Below are positions 45,602 to 53,049 of a stretch of 64,000 nucleotides of DNA, piece after piece. Position numbers and translations under genes: made by a program. The notes beneath the pieces were generated by a model, which saw nothing but the letters and a program-made list of their open reading frames with translations, had not been told where the DNA came from and did no database searches. Source of the DNA: Mesorhizobium sp. L-8-3 (GTDB lineage: Bacteria > Pseudomonadota > Alphaproteobacteria > Rhizobiales > Rhizobiaceae); NCBI RefSeq assembly GCF_016756615.1, contig NZ_AP023262.1, forward strand, positions 3,721,501-3,785,500. The letters run 5' to 3'. The first letter of the stretch is position 1. Each line of letters begins with the position of its first letter.

Positions 45602-46071
45602 CCGATCGCCACCGGCCCCTCATCCTTGACCTGGCGGATGGTGAGCGCGGTGCGCACCGTGTCGACATTGGGCGCCGAGGTCAGTTCCTCGATGACGAAG
45701 GTCTGGAACGTCACGAGATCGGTGGCGACGCAATGCAGGAGAAAGTCCGAATCGCCCGAGACCATCCAGGCCCGGCGCACGATCGGCCAGTTGCGGGTGC
45801 GGTCGGCGAAGGCCTTGAGATCGGCTTCCGACTGGTGCTGCAGCCCGACCTGGCAGAATGCGACGACATCGAAGCCGAGCGCCGGGCCGTTGAGCTGCGC
45901 GCGATAGCCCTGGATCACACCAGCATCCTCGAGGCGCTTCACGCGCCTGAGGCAGGGCGGAGCCGAAATGCCGACGCGCCGCGACAATTCGACATTGGTG
46001 ACCCGGCCCTCGTTCTGGAGTTCCCGCAGAATCTTCCAGTCGATGGCGTCGAGATCGGCCTTCAAGGGCAT
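45598..46071 (-). CDS. Lrp/AsnC-family transcriptional regulator
   Basis: This 157-residue regulator has the Lrp helix-turn-helix domain 'LDAIDWKILRELQNEGRVTNVELSRRVGISAPPCLRRVKRLEDAGVIQGYRAQL' (about 6-62) and a RAM/AsnC ligand domain ('VVAFCQVGLQHQSEADLKAF', 'WMVSGDSDFLLHCVATDLVTFQTFV'). Lrp-family proteins form octamers and respond to amino acids. The start at 46069-46071 is the family start; the frame is open far upstream without resemblance. It is divergent from trxB. Confidence 0.93.
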   Translation of the reverse strand: MPLKADLDAIDWKILRELQNEGRVTNVELSRRVGISAPPCLRRVKRLEDAGVIQGYRAQLNGPALGFDVVAFCQVGLQHQSEADLKAFADRTRNWPIVRRAWMVSGDSDFLLHCVATDLVTFQTFVIEELTSAPNVDTVRTALTIRQVKDEGPVAIG

Positions 46072-46357
46072 GTCGACAGGTCGCTCCGGAACGAATCGCG
46101 CAACAATATGTCGCTTTGACGAAATATAAATACCGGAATGCGCCGAAAGCACCAGCTTTCGCCCTACGACTTCACAGCTTTTCGGCGTAGCCTGCGTCCG
46201 GCGGGGCTCGGGAGAGGGGCTTGAACCCCAAGCTTTCGGGGGAGGAACAATCCGCCGCCTTGCAACAGGTAGGGGCCAACACCTAAATTGGCGGCGAAAG
46301 TCTGTGTTTGCGGCGGGCGCGCGATGTGTTGCGCCCGCCTCTTTTGAAGGCACCGCT

Positions 46358-47332
46358 ATGAGCGTCAAACATGCGCCCGTCCTGATCATCGGTTCCGGTC
46401 CCGCCGGCTACACGGCTGCCATCTACGCGGCGCGAGCGATGCTGAAGCCGGTCCTCGTCGCCGGCCTGCAGCAGGGCGGCCAGCTGATGATCACGACCGA
46501 CGTCGAGAACTATCCGGGTTTCGCCGATCCGATCCAGGGCCCGTGGCTGATGGAGCAGATGCTCAAGCAGGCGCAGCATGTCGGGACCGAGATCGTCAAC
46601 GACCTGATCACCGAGGTCGATCTCGACGTCAGGCCGTTCCGGCTGACGTCGGATTCCGGCACCGTCTACACCTGTGATGCCCTGATCATAGCGACGGGCG
46701 CGCAGGCGAAATGGCTCGGCCTTCCGAGCGAGCAGACCTATATGGGCTTCGGCGTGTCGGCCTGCGCGACCTGCGACGGGTTCTTCTATCGCGGCAAGGA
46801 TGTCGTCGTCGTCGGCGGCGGCAATTCGGCCGTCGAGGAGGCGCTCTACCTCTCCAACCTCGCGCGCCATGTGACGGTCGTCCACCGGCGCGGGGAATTC
46901 CGTGCCGAGCGCATCCTGCAGGAGCGGCTCTTCAAGAAGGAGAACATCACCGTCCTGTGGGACACCGTGGTCGACGAGATCACCGGCAAGCCGGGCAAGC
47001 TGCCACTGCCGCCATCCGTCACCGGCATCAAACTGCGCAACGCCAAGACGGGAGCCGGATCGGAAATGGCGATCGACGGCGTCTTCGTGGCGATCGGTCA
47101 TGCGCCGGCGGTCGAACTGTTCGCGGGCAAGCTGAAGCAGAAGCCGAACGGCTATCTGTGGACCGCGCCCGATTCCACCAGGACCGATGTGCCCGGCGTC
47201 TTCGCCGCGGGCGACGTGACCGACGACGTCTATCGCCAGGCCGTTACGGCAGCGGGCCTGGGCTGCATGGCGGCGCTCGAAGCCGAAAAGTATCTGGCCG
47301 AGATGGAACTCCATCGGGAAGCCGCGGAATAG
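46358..47332 (+). CDS. trxB: Thioredoxin-disulfide reductase
   Basis: This 324-residue flavoenzyme reduces thioredoxin with NADPH in the cytoplasm. The FAD motif 'IIGSGPAGYTAAIYAARA' is near 10-27, the redox-active C136-A-T-C139 lies in 'SACATCDGFFYRG' and the NADPH motif 'VVGGGNSAVEEALYL' follows. 'VFAAGDVTDDVYRQAVTAAGLGCMAALEAEKYL' closes the FAD domain. The start at 46358 follows GAAGG. lsrB begins 33 bases after the stop, so the two are likely co-transcribed, in line with oxidative-stress roles of LsrB. Confidence 0.96.
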   Translation: MSVKHAPVLIIGSGPAGYTAAIYAARAMLKPVLVAGLQQGGQLMITTDVENYPGFADPIQGPWLMEQMLKQAQHVGTEIVNDLITEVDLDVRPFRLTSDSGTVYTCDALIIATGAQAKWLGLPSEQTYMGFGVSACATCDGFFYRGKDVVVVGGGNSAVEEALYLSNLARHVTVVHRRGEFRAERILQERLFKKENITVLWDTVVDEITGKPGKLPLPPSVTGIKLRNAKTGAGSEMAIDGVFVAIGHAPAVELFAGKLKQKPNGYLWTAPDSTRTDVPGVFAAGDVTDDVYRQAVTAAGLGCMAALEAEKYLAEMELHREAAE

Positions 47333-47365
47333 CAGATCAAACGCCTGCAAAGACAAGGGGAACAC

Positions 47366-48262
47366 ATGGCGTTGGACTGGGACAAGCTACGCGTGTTTCA
47401 CGCAGCGGCGGAGGCTGGCTCCTTCACGCATGCGGCCGAAACCCTGAAGCTCTCGCAATCCGCGATCTCGCGGCAGGTGAGCGCGCTCGAGCAGGATGTC
47501 GGCGTGCCGCTGTTCCATCGCCATGCCCGGGGCCTGGTGCTGACGGAACAGGGGGAGATGCTGTTCCGCACGGCGCACGATGTGCTGATGAAGCTCGAGA
47601 ACATCAAGAGCCGCTTGACCGAGGCCAAGGACCGGCCATCCGGCATCCTGCGTGTCACCACCACTGTCGGCCTCGGCGCAGGCTGGCTGACGGAGCGACT
47701 GCACGAATTCCTCGACCATTATCCGGATATGCAGATCCAGCTCATCCTCGCCAATGAGGAACTGGACCTCACCATGCGACAGGCCGATTGCGCCATACGT
47801 CTGCGGCAGCCGCAACAGCCGGACCTGATTCAGCGCCGGCTGTTCACCGTGCATTTTCATCTCTATGCGTCGCCGTCCTACATCAACAAGCACGGCAAGC
47901 CGAATTCGATCGCCGATCTCAAGAACCACCGTATCGTCACCTTCGGCGTGCCGGTGCCGACCCATCTCAGCGAGTTGAACTGGCTGGAGACGGTCGGCGA
48001 TTTCGAGGGCGGCAAGCGTGTCGCGACTTTGCAGATCAACGACATCCTGTCGATCAAGCGCGCGGTGAAGCGTGGCGCCGGCATCGCCATGCTGCCGGAC
48101 TACGTCGTCGACAAGGATGCCGGTCTCGTGCAACTCCTGCCCGAAACCGAGGTGCCGTCCTTCGACACCTATTTCTGCTATCCGGACGCGATGAAGAACC
48201 AGGCCAAGCTGCATGTCTTTCGGGATTTCGTGATCGCCAAGGCGCGCAACTGGTCTTATTGA
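47366..48262 (+). CDS. lsrB: LysR-family regulator LsrB/VtlR
   Basis: This 298-residue LysR regulator starts 'MALDWDKLRVFHAAAEAGSFTHAAETLKLSQSAISRQVSALEQDVGVPLFHRHARGL'. It is the gene downstream of trxB known as lsrB in Sinorhizobium meliloti and vtlR in Brucella and Agrobacterium. The assignment rests on its start, the trxB neighbour and the AbcR-type RNAs that follow. LsrB acts in symbiosis and redox homeostasis; VtlR activates a small RNA (AbcR2) and small proteins. Here three AbcR-like RNAs follow it directly, and two have an inverted repeat at the activator position. AAGGGGAAC precedes the ATG. Confidence 0.88.
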   Translation: MALDWDKLRVFHAAAEAGSFTHAAETLKLSQSAISRQVSALEQDVGVPLFHRHARGLVLTEQGEMLFRTAHDVLMKLENIKSRLTEAKDRPSGILRVTTTVGLGAGWLTERLHEFLDHYPDMQIQLILANEELDLTMRQADCAIRLRQPQQPDLIQRRLFTVHFHLYASPSYINKHGKPNSIADLKNHRIVTFGVPVPTHLSELNWLETVGDFEGGKRVATLQINDILSIKRAVKRGAGIAMLPDYVVDKDAGLVQLLPETEVPSFDTYFCYPDAMKNQAKLHVFRDFVIAKARNWSY

Positions 48263-48278
48263 CTTCGACCTTGGGTTG

Positions 48279-48299
48279 GGCCACAGGCTTGGCCTTTTT
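48279..48299 (+). terminator. Possible weak terminator of lsrB
   Basis: GGCC-ACAGGCTT-GGCC followed by TTTTT lies 16 bases after the lsrB stop. The stem is only 4-5 bases, so efficiency is doubtful. Confidence 0.35.
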
Positions 48300-48325
48300 G
48301 CATGGGTGCTTTGCAAACTCCATGC
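48300..48325 (+). promoter_or_regulatory. Inverted repeat upstream of AbcR-like RNA 1, candidate LsrB site
   Basis: GCATGG-N14-CCATGC lies directly before the -35 of RNA 1, with a nested TTTGCAAA. The same repeat with the same spacing is found before RNA 3 (48865-48890) but not before RNA 2. The position is typical for a LysR-type activator. Confidence 0.55.
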
Positions 48326-48354
48326 TTGTTTCTTGAGCAATTGCAGCACATATA
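48326..48354 (+). promoter_or_regulatory. Promoter of AbcR-like RNA 1
   Basis: TTGTTT (48326-48331) and CATATA (48349-48354) are 17 bases apart. The same -35, spacing and -10 occur in all three repeats of the array. Confidence 0.7.
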
Positions 48355-48360
48355 ACAATC

Positions 48361-48476
48361 ATCTCCTGGGCGCGTTCCTCCTCCCATTAGCGCCCACGAG
48401 TGTTCCCCTCTGGAGGTTTTGCCTTAACAGGCGCTTCCAATCAAACTTAGCCGGATCATTTCGATCCGGCTTTTTT
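48361..48476 (+). ncRNA. abcR: AbcR-type (alpha-r15) small RNA, copy 1
   Basis: The transcript is predicted from the promoter to the terminator, about 116 nucleotides, matching the known AbcR size. The 5' hairpin GGGCGC...GCGCCC (48368-48373 and 48390-48395) presents CTCCTCCCATT in its loop, an anti-Shine-Dalgarno motif. A second anti-SD stretch, CCCCTCTGGAGG, follows. The end is a strong intrinsic terminator: AGCCGGATC-ATTTC-GATCCGGCT plus T6. AbcR RNAs bind Hfq and repress ABC-transporter mRNAs in rhizobia and Brucella. In S. meliloti two copies lie in tandem next to lsrB, as here. Confidence 0.85.
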
Positions 48477-48593
48477 GTCTCCAGCAATCTGCGATCCGTC
48501 TGGCCTTGCCCGGCGCCCGGCGCTATGTCGTGCGTCCGCCGGCGCGCGAAGCAGGGCTGCGACGTTGGTACAAAGATCTTTCCGGACTTGTGC

Positions 48594-48622
48594 TTGTTTT
48601 TCGCGCGGGCTGCGCCCATATA
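48594..48622 (+). promoter_or_regulatory. Promoter of AbcR-like RNA 2
   Basis: TTGTTT (48594-48599) and CATATA (48617-48622) are 17 bases apart. Unlike copies 1 and 3, no GCATGG-N14-CCATGC repeat precedes it. Confidence 0.7.
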
Positions 48623-48628
48623 TCAATC

Positions 48629-48743
48629 ATCTCCTGGGCGCGTTTCTCCTCCCATTGGCGCCCCGGTGAGTGTTCCCCTCTGGAGGTTTCGCCTCAACAG
48701 GCACTTCCATCACTTAGCCGGATCGTTTCGATCCGGCTTTTTT
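48629..48743 (+). ncRNA. abcR: AbcR-type (alpha-r15) small RNA, copy 2
   Basis: This copy is about 115 nucleotides, highly similar to copies 1 and 3 through the 5' hairpin with the CTCCTCCCATT loop, the GAGTGTTCCCCTCTGGAGG middle and the terminator (AGCCGGATC-GTTTC-GATCCGGCT, T6). The missing upstream inverted repeat suggests it is regulated differently from its sisters. Confidence 0.85.
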
Positions 48744-48864
48744 CTTGTTCGGTTCCCGCCTGACCTCCCACCGTCGCTTCGATCGAGCCGGGTGCCCTGC
48801 GGGGCTTTGACCGATGACGCGATCCCGAGATCGTGGCTTCGCTCGAGGTCGAAGGCCGGAACCT

Positions 48865-48890
48865 GCATGGCAGCCCTGCATTTTCCATGC
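48865..48890 (+). promoter_or_regulatory. Inverted repeat upstream of AbcR-like RNA 3, candidate LsrB site
   Basis: GCATGG-N14-CCATGC directly precedes the -35, in the same register as in copy 1. The spacer differs in sequence, so conservation of the arms appears selective. Confidence 0.55.
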
Positions 48891-48919
48891 TTGTTTTCCG
48901 GGCAGGTCGCGCCCATATA
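48891..48919 (+). promoter_or_regulatory. Promoter of AbcR-like RNA 3
   Basis: TTGTTT (48891-48896) and CATATA (48914-48919) are 17 bases apart. Confidence 0.7.
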
Positions 48920-48925
48920 AGCGCC

Positions 48926-49042
48926 ATCTCCTGGGCGCGTTTCTCCTCCCATTGGCGCCCGGTGAGTGTTCCCCTCTGGAGGTTTTGCTTTAACAGGCAC
49001 TTCCAACAAACTGGCCGGGTCTTCGTGATCCGGCTTTTTTTT
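48926..49042 (+). ncRNA. abcR: AbcR-type (alpha-r15) small RNA, copy 3
   Basis: This copy is about 117 nucleotides. The first 35 bases are identical to copy 2, with the same GGGCGC/GCGCCC hairpin and anti-SD loop. The terminator stem has one G-U pair (GCCGGGTC with GATCCGGC) and a T8 tract. The promoter carries the upstream inverted repeat as in copy 1. Confidence 0.85.
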
Positions 49043-49681
49043 GTTTCCGCGTGCAGCGACAAACAGCCCGCATCAGGCGTCGTCCTCGATGCTATTCGCA
49101 GCGGGAGCATTTTCAGGTCCTTCTCCGCGGACTTGCTCGGCACGTTCTCCAGGGACGTAACGCAGGTTACATCGGTGTCGTCAGCAACAGTGCGGACCCG
49201 GAATATCGCGCAGCATTCGGCTGTACGAGAAGGCCCCATGCCGCCGGATATCGGGTCGGAATTGTCGCTCGCCGGTGGAAAACCCGACGTTTCCAGCCCG
49301 CGTAACGGTCACATGTAACCTCCGGTAACCTGACGAATCCGTTGGCAGCGTCATATCAATGCGAACAGGACGCGGTGGGGACATCAAGTGATGGGGGCAT
49401 CACGGGACGTTCCGGGCTCAGGCAAGCGCCGCGTCCGTTCAGTTTCGCCGGCGATCTCAGGCGCCGGCCCGTCGCGGCGGACCTGCCGTACCGCCTCCCG
49501 CGGAACGGTCCGCAGAAGCGGCGTCCGGACCTCCCCCCGGGCGCCGCTTTTCTCGATCTGAAGGGCATGCGCTCATTGGATGAGCAAGGGGGACGGGGGA
49601 TGAGCAAAGGGGACAGGCGAGGGTCGCTCCGACAGTTCTGACGGATGCCTTCGTGAACTTCGGAAGCCGGCGCAGCGCCCG
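49043..49681. other. Intergenic region with GTAAC-type repeats, no gene
   Basis: No coding sequence is supported. An inverted repeat GTAAC-GCAG-GTTAC lies at 49157-49170. Three direct GTAAC copies follow at 49302, 49315 and 49325. Open frames here lack ribosome binding sites and family resemblance. Confidence 0.45.
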
Positions 49682-50653
49682 TCACATATAGAGCGTCGCC
49701 GGATCCATGCCCTTGTAGAGGTTGGCGACCTCGGCGCCGTAGCCGTTGAAGATCTGTGTCGGCACGACCTCCCCCGTGTGCAAGACACGCTCGTTCGCCT
49801 GGCTCCAGCGGGGGTGCGGAACCTCGGGGTTCACATTGGCCCAGAATCCATATTCGCTGGGCTGGATCGCCTCCCAGAGACCGACGGGCCGTTCGGCGAC
49901 GAAGTCGATCTTGCGGATCGACTTGATCGACTTGAAACCGTATTTCCACGGCAGTGCCAGCCGGATCGGCGCACCGAACTGCTTGAGCAGCGGCTTGTCG
50001 TAGGCGCCGGTCACGATGAAGGCCAGGTCGTTTGCAGCCTCCTCGATGGTCACGCCCTCGACATAGGGCCAGGGATAGAGGAAGCTGTTCTGGCCGCTTG
50101 CCATGGACGGATCGAGGAAGGTCTCGAAGCGGACGTATTTTGCACCGGACTGAGGCTTCACGGCAGCGACCAGCTTGTTGAGCGCAAAGCCGGCCCACGG
50201 GATCGTCATCGACCAGGCCTCCACGCAGCGGTGACGGTAGAGCCGTGTCTCCAAGGGGAACTTTCGGACGAGATCGTCGAAAGCGATGGTCATCGGCGCA
50301 TCGACCAACCCGCCGATCTCGATCTCCCAGGGACGGATCACCAGCGACTGGGCCTCCTGGGCGATCTCCTTGTAGGTGCCGAATTCGTAGAAATTGTTGT
50401 AGTTGGCGTTGATCTCCTCGGGCGTCACGCTGCGGTCGAGCTTGTAGGCTTCGTTCTTCTTTGCCGGGTAGAGATCCGCCGTCGGGTCGGCCGCTTCGGC
50501 CAGGCTTTCGCCGAGCCCGCCACCGAGCGCGCCCGCGGCCATCAGCCCGAAACCCATTGCCTTGAGCAGAACTCGGCGATTGAGGAACGCGTCCTCCGGT
50601 GTCGCCAGTCTTTCCGGAAGCGCCCAGGACGGGCGGCGATGAACAAAAACCAT
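49682..50653 (-). CDS. msrP: Periplasmic methionine sulfoxide reductase catalytic subunit MsrP
   Basis: This 323-residue molybdoenzyme of the sulfite-oxidase fold repairs oxidised methionines in periplasmic proteins. The N-terminus 'RRPSWALPERLATPEDAFLNRRVLLKAMGFG' carries a twin-arginine signal (RR at about 26-27). The molybdenum ligand is C143 in 'YRHRCVEAWSM'. 'PRWSQANERVLHTGEVVPTQIFNGYG' is typical near the end. GAGG in front favours the start at 50651-50653 over two upstream ATGs. Its haem-membrane partner MsrQ is usually encoded next to it, but no msrQ is found on either side. Confidence 0.93.
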   Translation of the reverse strand: MVFVHRRPSWALPERLATPEDAFLNRRVLLKAMGFGLMAAGALGGGLGESLAEAADPTADLYPAKKNEAYKLDRSVTPEEINANYNNFYEFGTYKEIAQEAQSLVIRPWEIEIGGLVDAPMTIAFDDLVRKFPLETRLYRHRCVEAWSMTIPWAGFALNKLVAAVKPQSGAKYVRFETFLDPSMASGQNSFLYPWPYVEGVTIEEAANDLAFIVTGAYDKPLLKQFGAPIRLALPWKYGFKSIKSIRKIDFVAERPVGLWEAIQPSEYGFWANVNPEVPHPRWSQANERVLHTGEVVPTQIFNGYGAEVANLYKGMDPATLYM

Positions 50654-50770
50654 CTGCAAGCCTCGCATATCCGGACCACACACTGGTCCCGTGCAGAGGC
50701 GAGGGCAAGCTCGCCTCTCTTCACATACGCGTGCGGCAGCTCCTTTGTTTCCCGGTCCGGAAAGCTTTTT

Positions 50771-52819
50771 TCAGGCCGCCTTTCCGCCCGAGTTCATCAC
50801 CTCGTCAGCCAAGCGACCCGTCAGTTCGGCCATATGGTCGAAACGGGCGACATAGGTAGCCACACCCGCCGTCGCCGATCGCAGCTCGATGATGAGGTTG
50901 CCGATCTGGGATTGCGGCATGGTCGCCTCCACAACGTCCCAACCCGGCCAGCCCGGTCGCGCGTCGTAGCCCAGTATCTGGCCGCGCCGTTGCGGCACGA
51001 GCGCGGTGATCCTGGCTGTGGCATCCGAGGGGGTGAATATCTCTACCTTCATGATAGGCTCGAGCAGGACCGGCGAGCAGGCGGCCATGCCCTCCTTCAT
51101 GGCGAGCTTGGCCGCCATCTGGAACGCCATATCGGACGAATCGACTGTGTGATAGGAGCCGTCCGCCAGGTTCACTGCGACATCGACCACCGGAAAGCCG
51201 AGCGGACCCGACTTCAGATAGTCGCGCACGCCGGCCTCGACGGATGGAATGTACTGCTTGGGCACGACGCCGCCGGTGATCGTGTCGGTGAACTCGAAGC
51301 CGGCGCCGCGCGGCAGCGGCTTGATGTCGAGCACCACGTCGCCGAACTGGCCGTGTCCGCCGGACTGCTTCTTGTGGCGGCCGCGCTGGGTGATCGATTT
51401 GCGGATGGTCTCCCGATAGGGCACCGCAGGCGGATGGCCCTCGACCGGGATCTGGTTCTTGCCCTCCAGCCGCTCCACGATGACGCGCAGATGCATCTCG
51501 CCATGGCCGGAAAGGATCGTCTCCGACGAATCCTGTTCGTGGTGAAGGCGAAGCGACGGGTCCTCCTCGCCGAGGCGCTGCATGGCCGCCGATAGCTTGA
51601 CCTCGTCCTTGCGCTCCTTCGGCCGCAGCGCGAAGGCAAAGACGGGCTGCGGCGGTTCGATCTCGATCAGCGCCGGAATCCCGCCCTTGGTCGTACTCAG
51701 CGTCTGGCCCGTCTTGACGTCGTCGAGCTTGCCGAGGGCGACGGTGTCGCCGGCCTTGGCAGAGGCCAGTTTGGTCTGATCCTTGCCGAACATCCTGTAG
51801 ATGCCGGACACCTTGGCCGTCCGGCCGTCCGACAGCCAGAGCTCGGCGCCGTCGGCGACCGAGCCGGAAAGGATACGCGAAACCGAGAGCTTGCCGCCAT
51901 GGGGAGTGTGGATGGTCTTCATGACCTGGATGACCGTGCTGTCGGCGGGCGCCCCCAATCGCTGCCGGGTCGCCTCGATATCGGGCGCATCGTGCCGGAT
52001 GGCTTTGAGCAGACGCAGGACACCGTTGCCTTTCTCGGCCGTGCCGATCAGCACAGGCGTCACCGAGCCGTCGCGCAGGTCGGCCGAGAGGTCGTCGAAG
52101 ACCTGGTCACGGGGCGGTTCGATCTCTTCGAGCAGGTTCTCCATCAACTGGTCGTCATGGTCGGCCAGCGTCTCCAGCATCGAGAAGCGTGCTTCGATCT
52201 CGCGCGCCTTCTCGTCGCTCGGTATGTCGGTCACCTCGCTCTCGGCATATTCGCGGTAGATGTAGGCACGCTCCAGCGCGAGATCGATCGAACCGATTAT
52301 GATGCCGTCCTTGCGCAACGGGATCTGCCGCAGCAGCAGCCGCGTCGTGCTCGCCGGCTGCAAGAGCTTCAGCGTGTCGCGCACGCCGGCCTCGGTCCTG
52401 TCGACCTTGTTGAGGAAGAGGAGCCGCGGCACGCCGAGTTCGTCGAGCTTGCGCAGGATGAGCTGCAGGGCGGGGATCTTCTTCTCGTCGGCCTCGGCCA
52501 CGACCACGGCCAGGTCGCAGGCGGCCAGCACGGGTTCGGCCTCGAAGGAGAATTCGATCGAGCCCGGGCAATCGATGAAGGTGAGGCTGTCGCCCATGAA
52601 TTCCGTCGTGGCGACCGTCGCCTCGACGCTCATGACGTGGGCCCGGGCCTCGGGAGAATAGTCGCCGACGGTGGTGCCGGACGAAACGGCCGCCTGGCGC
52701 GGGATCGCTCCCGTGCGCGCCAGGATGGCTTCAAGAAGAGAGGTCTTTCCGCTGGCGAAGGGACCGACAATGGCGATGCATTTCGGTCCCGACAGTCGTC
52801 CTCCGGCGCGATTTCCCAT
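50771..52819 (-). CDS. Elongation factor G-like GTPase (EF-G2 type)
   Basis: This 682-residue translational GTPase has the five-domain EF-G architecture: G1 'GPFASGKTS' (about 19-27), a G3 'IDCPG' (about 82-86), G4 'NKVD' (about 138-141), domain II near 300-385, and domains III-V ('GHGEMHLRVIVERL', 'SGGHGQFGDVVLDI', 'ALVPQRRGQILGYDARPGW'). It diverges from canonical EF-G: the P-loop is GPFASGKT rather than AHIDAGKT. It belongs to the EF-G-like class of unknown function found as a second copy in many alphaproteobacteria. AGGAGG precedes the ATG. Confidence 0.9.
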   Translation of the reverse strand: MGNRAGGRLSGPKCIAIVGPFASGKTSLLEAILARTGAIPRQAAVSSGTTVGDYSPEARAHVMSVEATVATTEFMGDSLTFIDCPGSIEFSFEAEPVLAACDLAVVVAEADEKKIPALQLILRKLDELGVPRLLFLNKVDRTEAGVRDTLKLLQPASTTRLLLRQIPLRKDGIIIGSIDLALERAYIYREYAESEVTDIPSDEKAREIEARFSMLETLADHDDQLMENLLEEIEPPRDQVFDDLSADLRDGSVTPVLIGTAEKGNGVLRLLKAIRHDAPDIEATRQRLGAPADSTVIQVMKTIHTPHGGKLSVSRILSGSVADGAELWLSDGRTAKVSGIYRMFGKDQTKLASAKAGDTVALGKLDDVKTGQTLSTTKGGIPALIEIEPPQPVFAFALRPKERKDEVKLSAAMQRLGEEDPSLRLHHEQDSSETILSGHGEMHLRVIVERLEGKNQIPVEGHPPAVPYRETIRKSITQRGRHKKQSGGHGQFGDVVLDIKPLPRGAGFEFTDTITGGVVPKQYIPSVEAGVRDYLKSGPLGFPVVDVAVNLADGSYHTVDSSDMAFQMAAKLAMKEGMAACSPVLLEPIMKVEIFTPSDATARITALVPQRRGQILGYDARPGWPGWDVVEATMPQSQIGNLIIELRSATAGVATYVARFDHMAELTGRLADEVMNSGGKAA

Positions 52820-53049
52820 GGTGAGCTGCCTCCTCCTCGTGACGTTGTCGTTGAGGCGGCGGCCGGCCTCCTCCGGCCGTCGCGCGACTGGGCTGTCATG
52901 CCGCTGTCATGGTCATCGTCACATGCCTTTCGGCCAAGGGCAAGGCCGCAATTCGACGGCCATGAAACTGATCTGCCGTCAGGCCGCCACAGCAAGCTTC
53001 GACATGCTCTCATGACGAGGATCGCTGCCGGCGAGGCCGGCGGCGACCG

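Noticed and set aside
46204..46290. tRNA-like T-arm sequence (TTGAACCCC) before trxB
   Set aside because: On the minus strand a GGGGTTCAAGCCCC arm exists, but no matching acceptor stem or anticodon arm can be placed, so it is not a tRNA.
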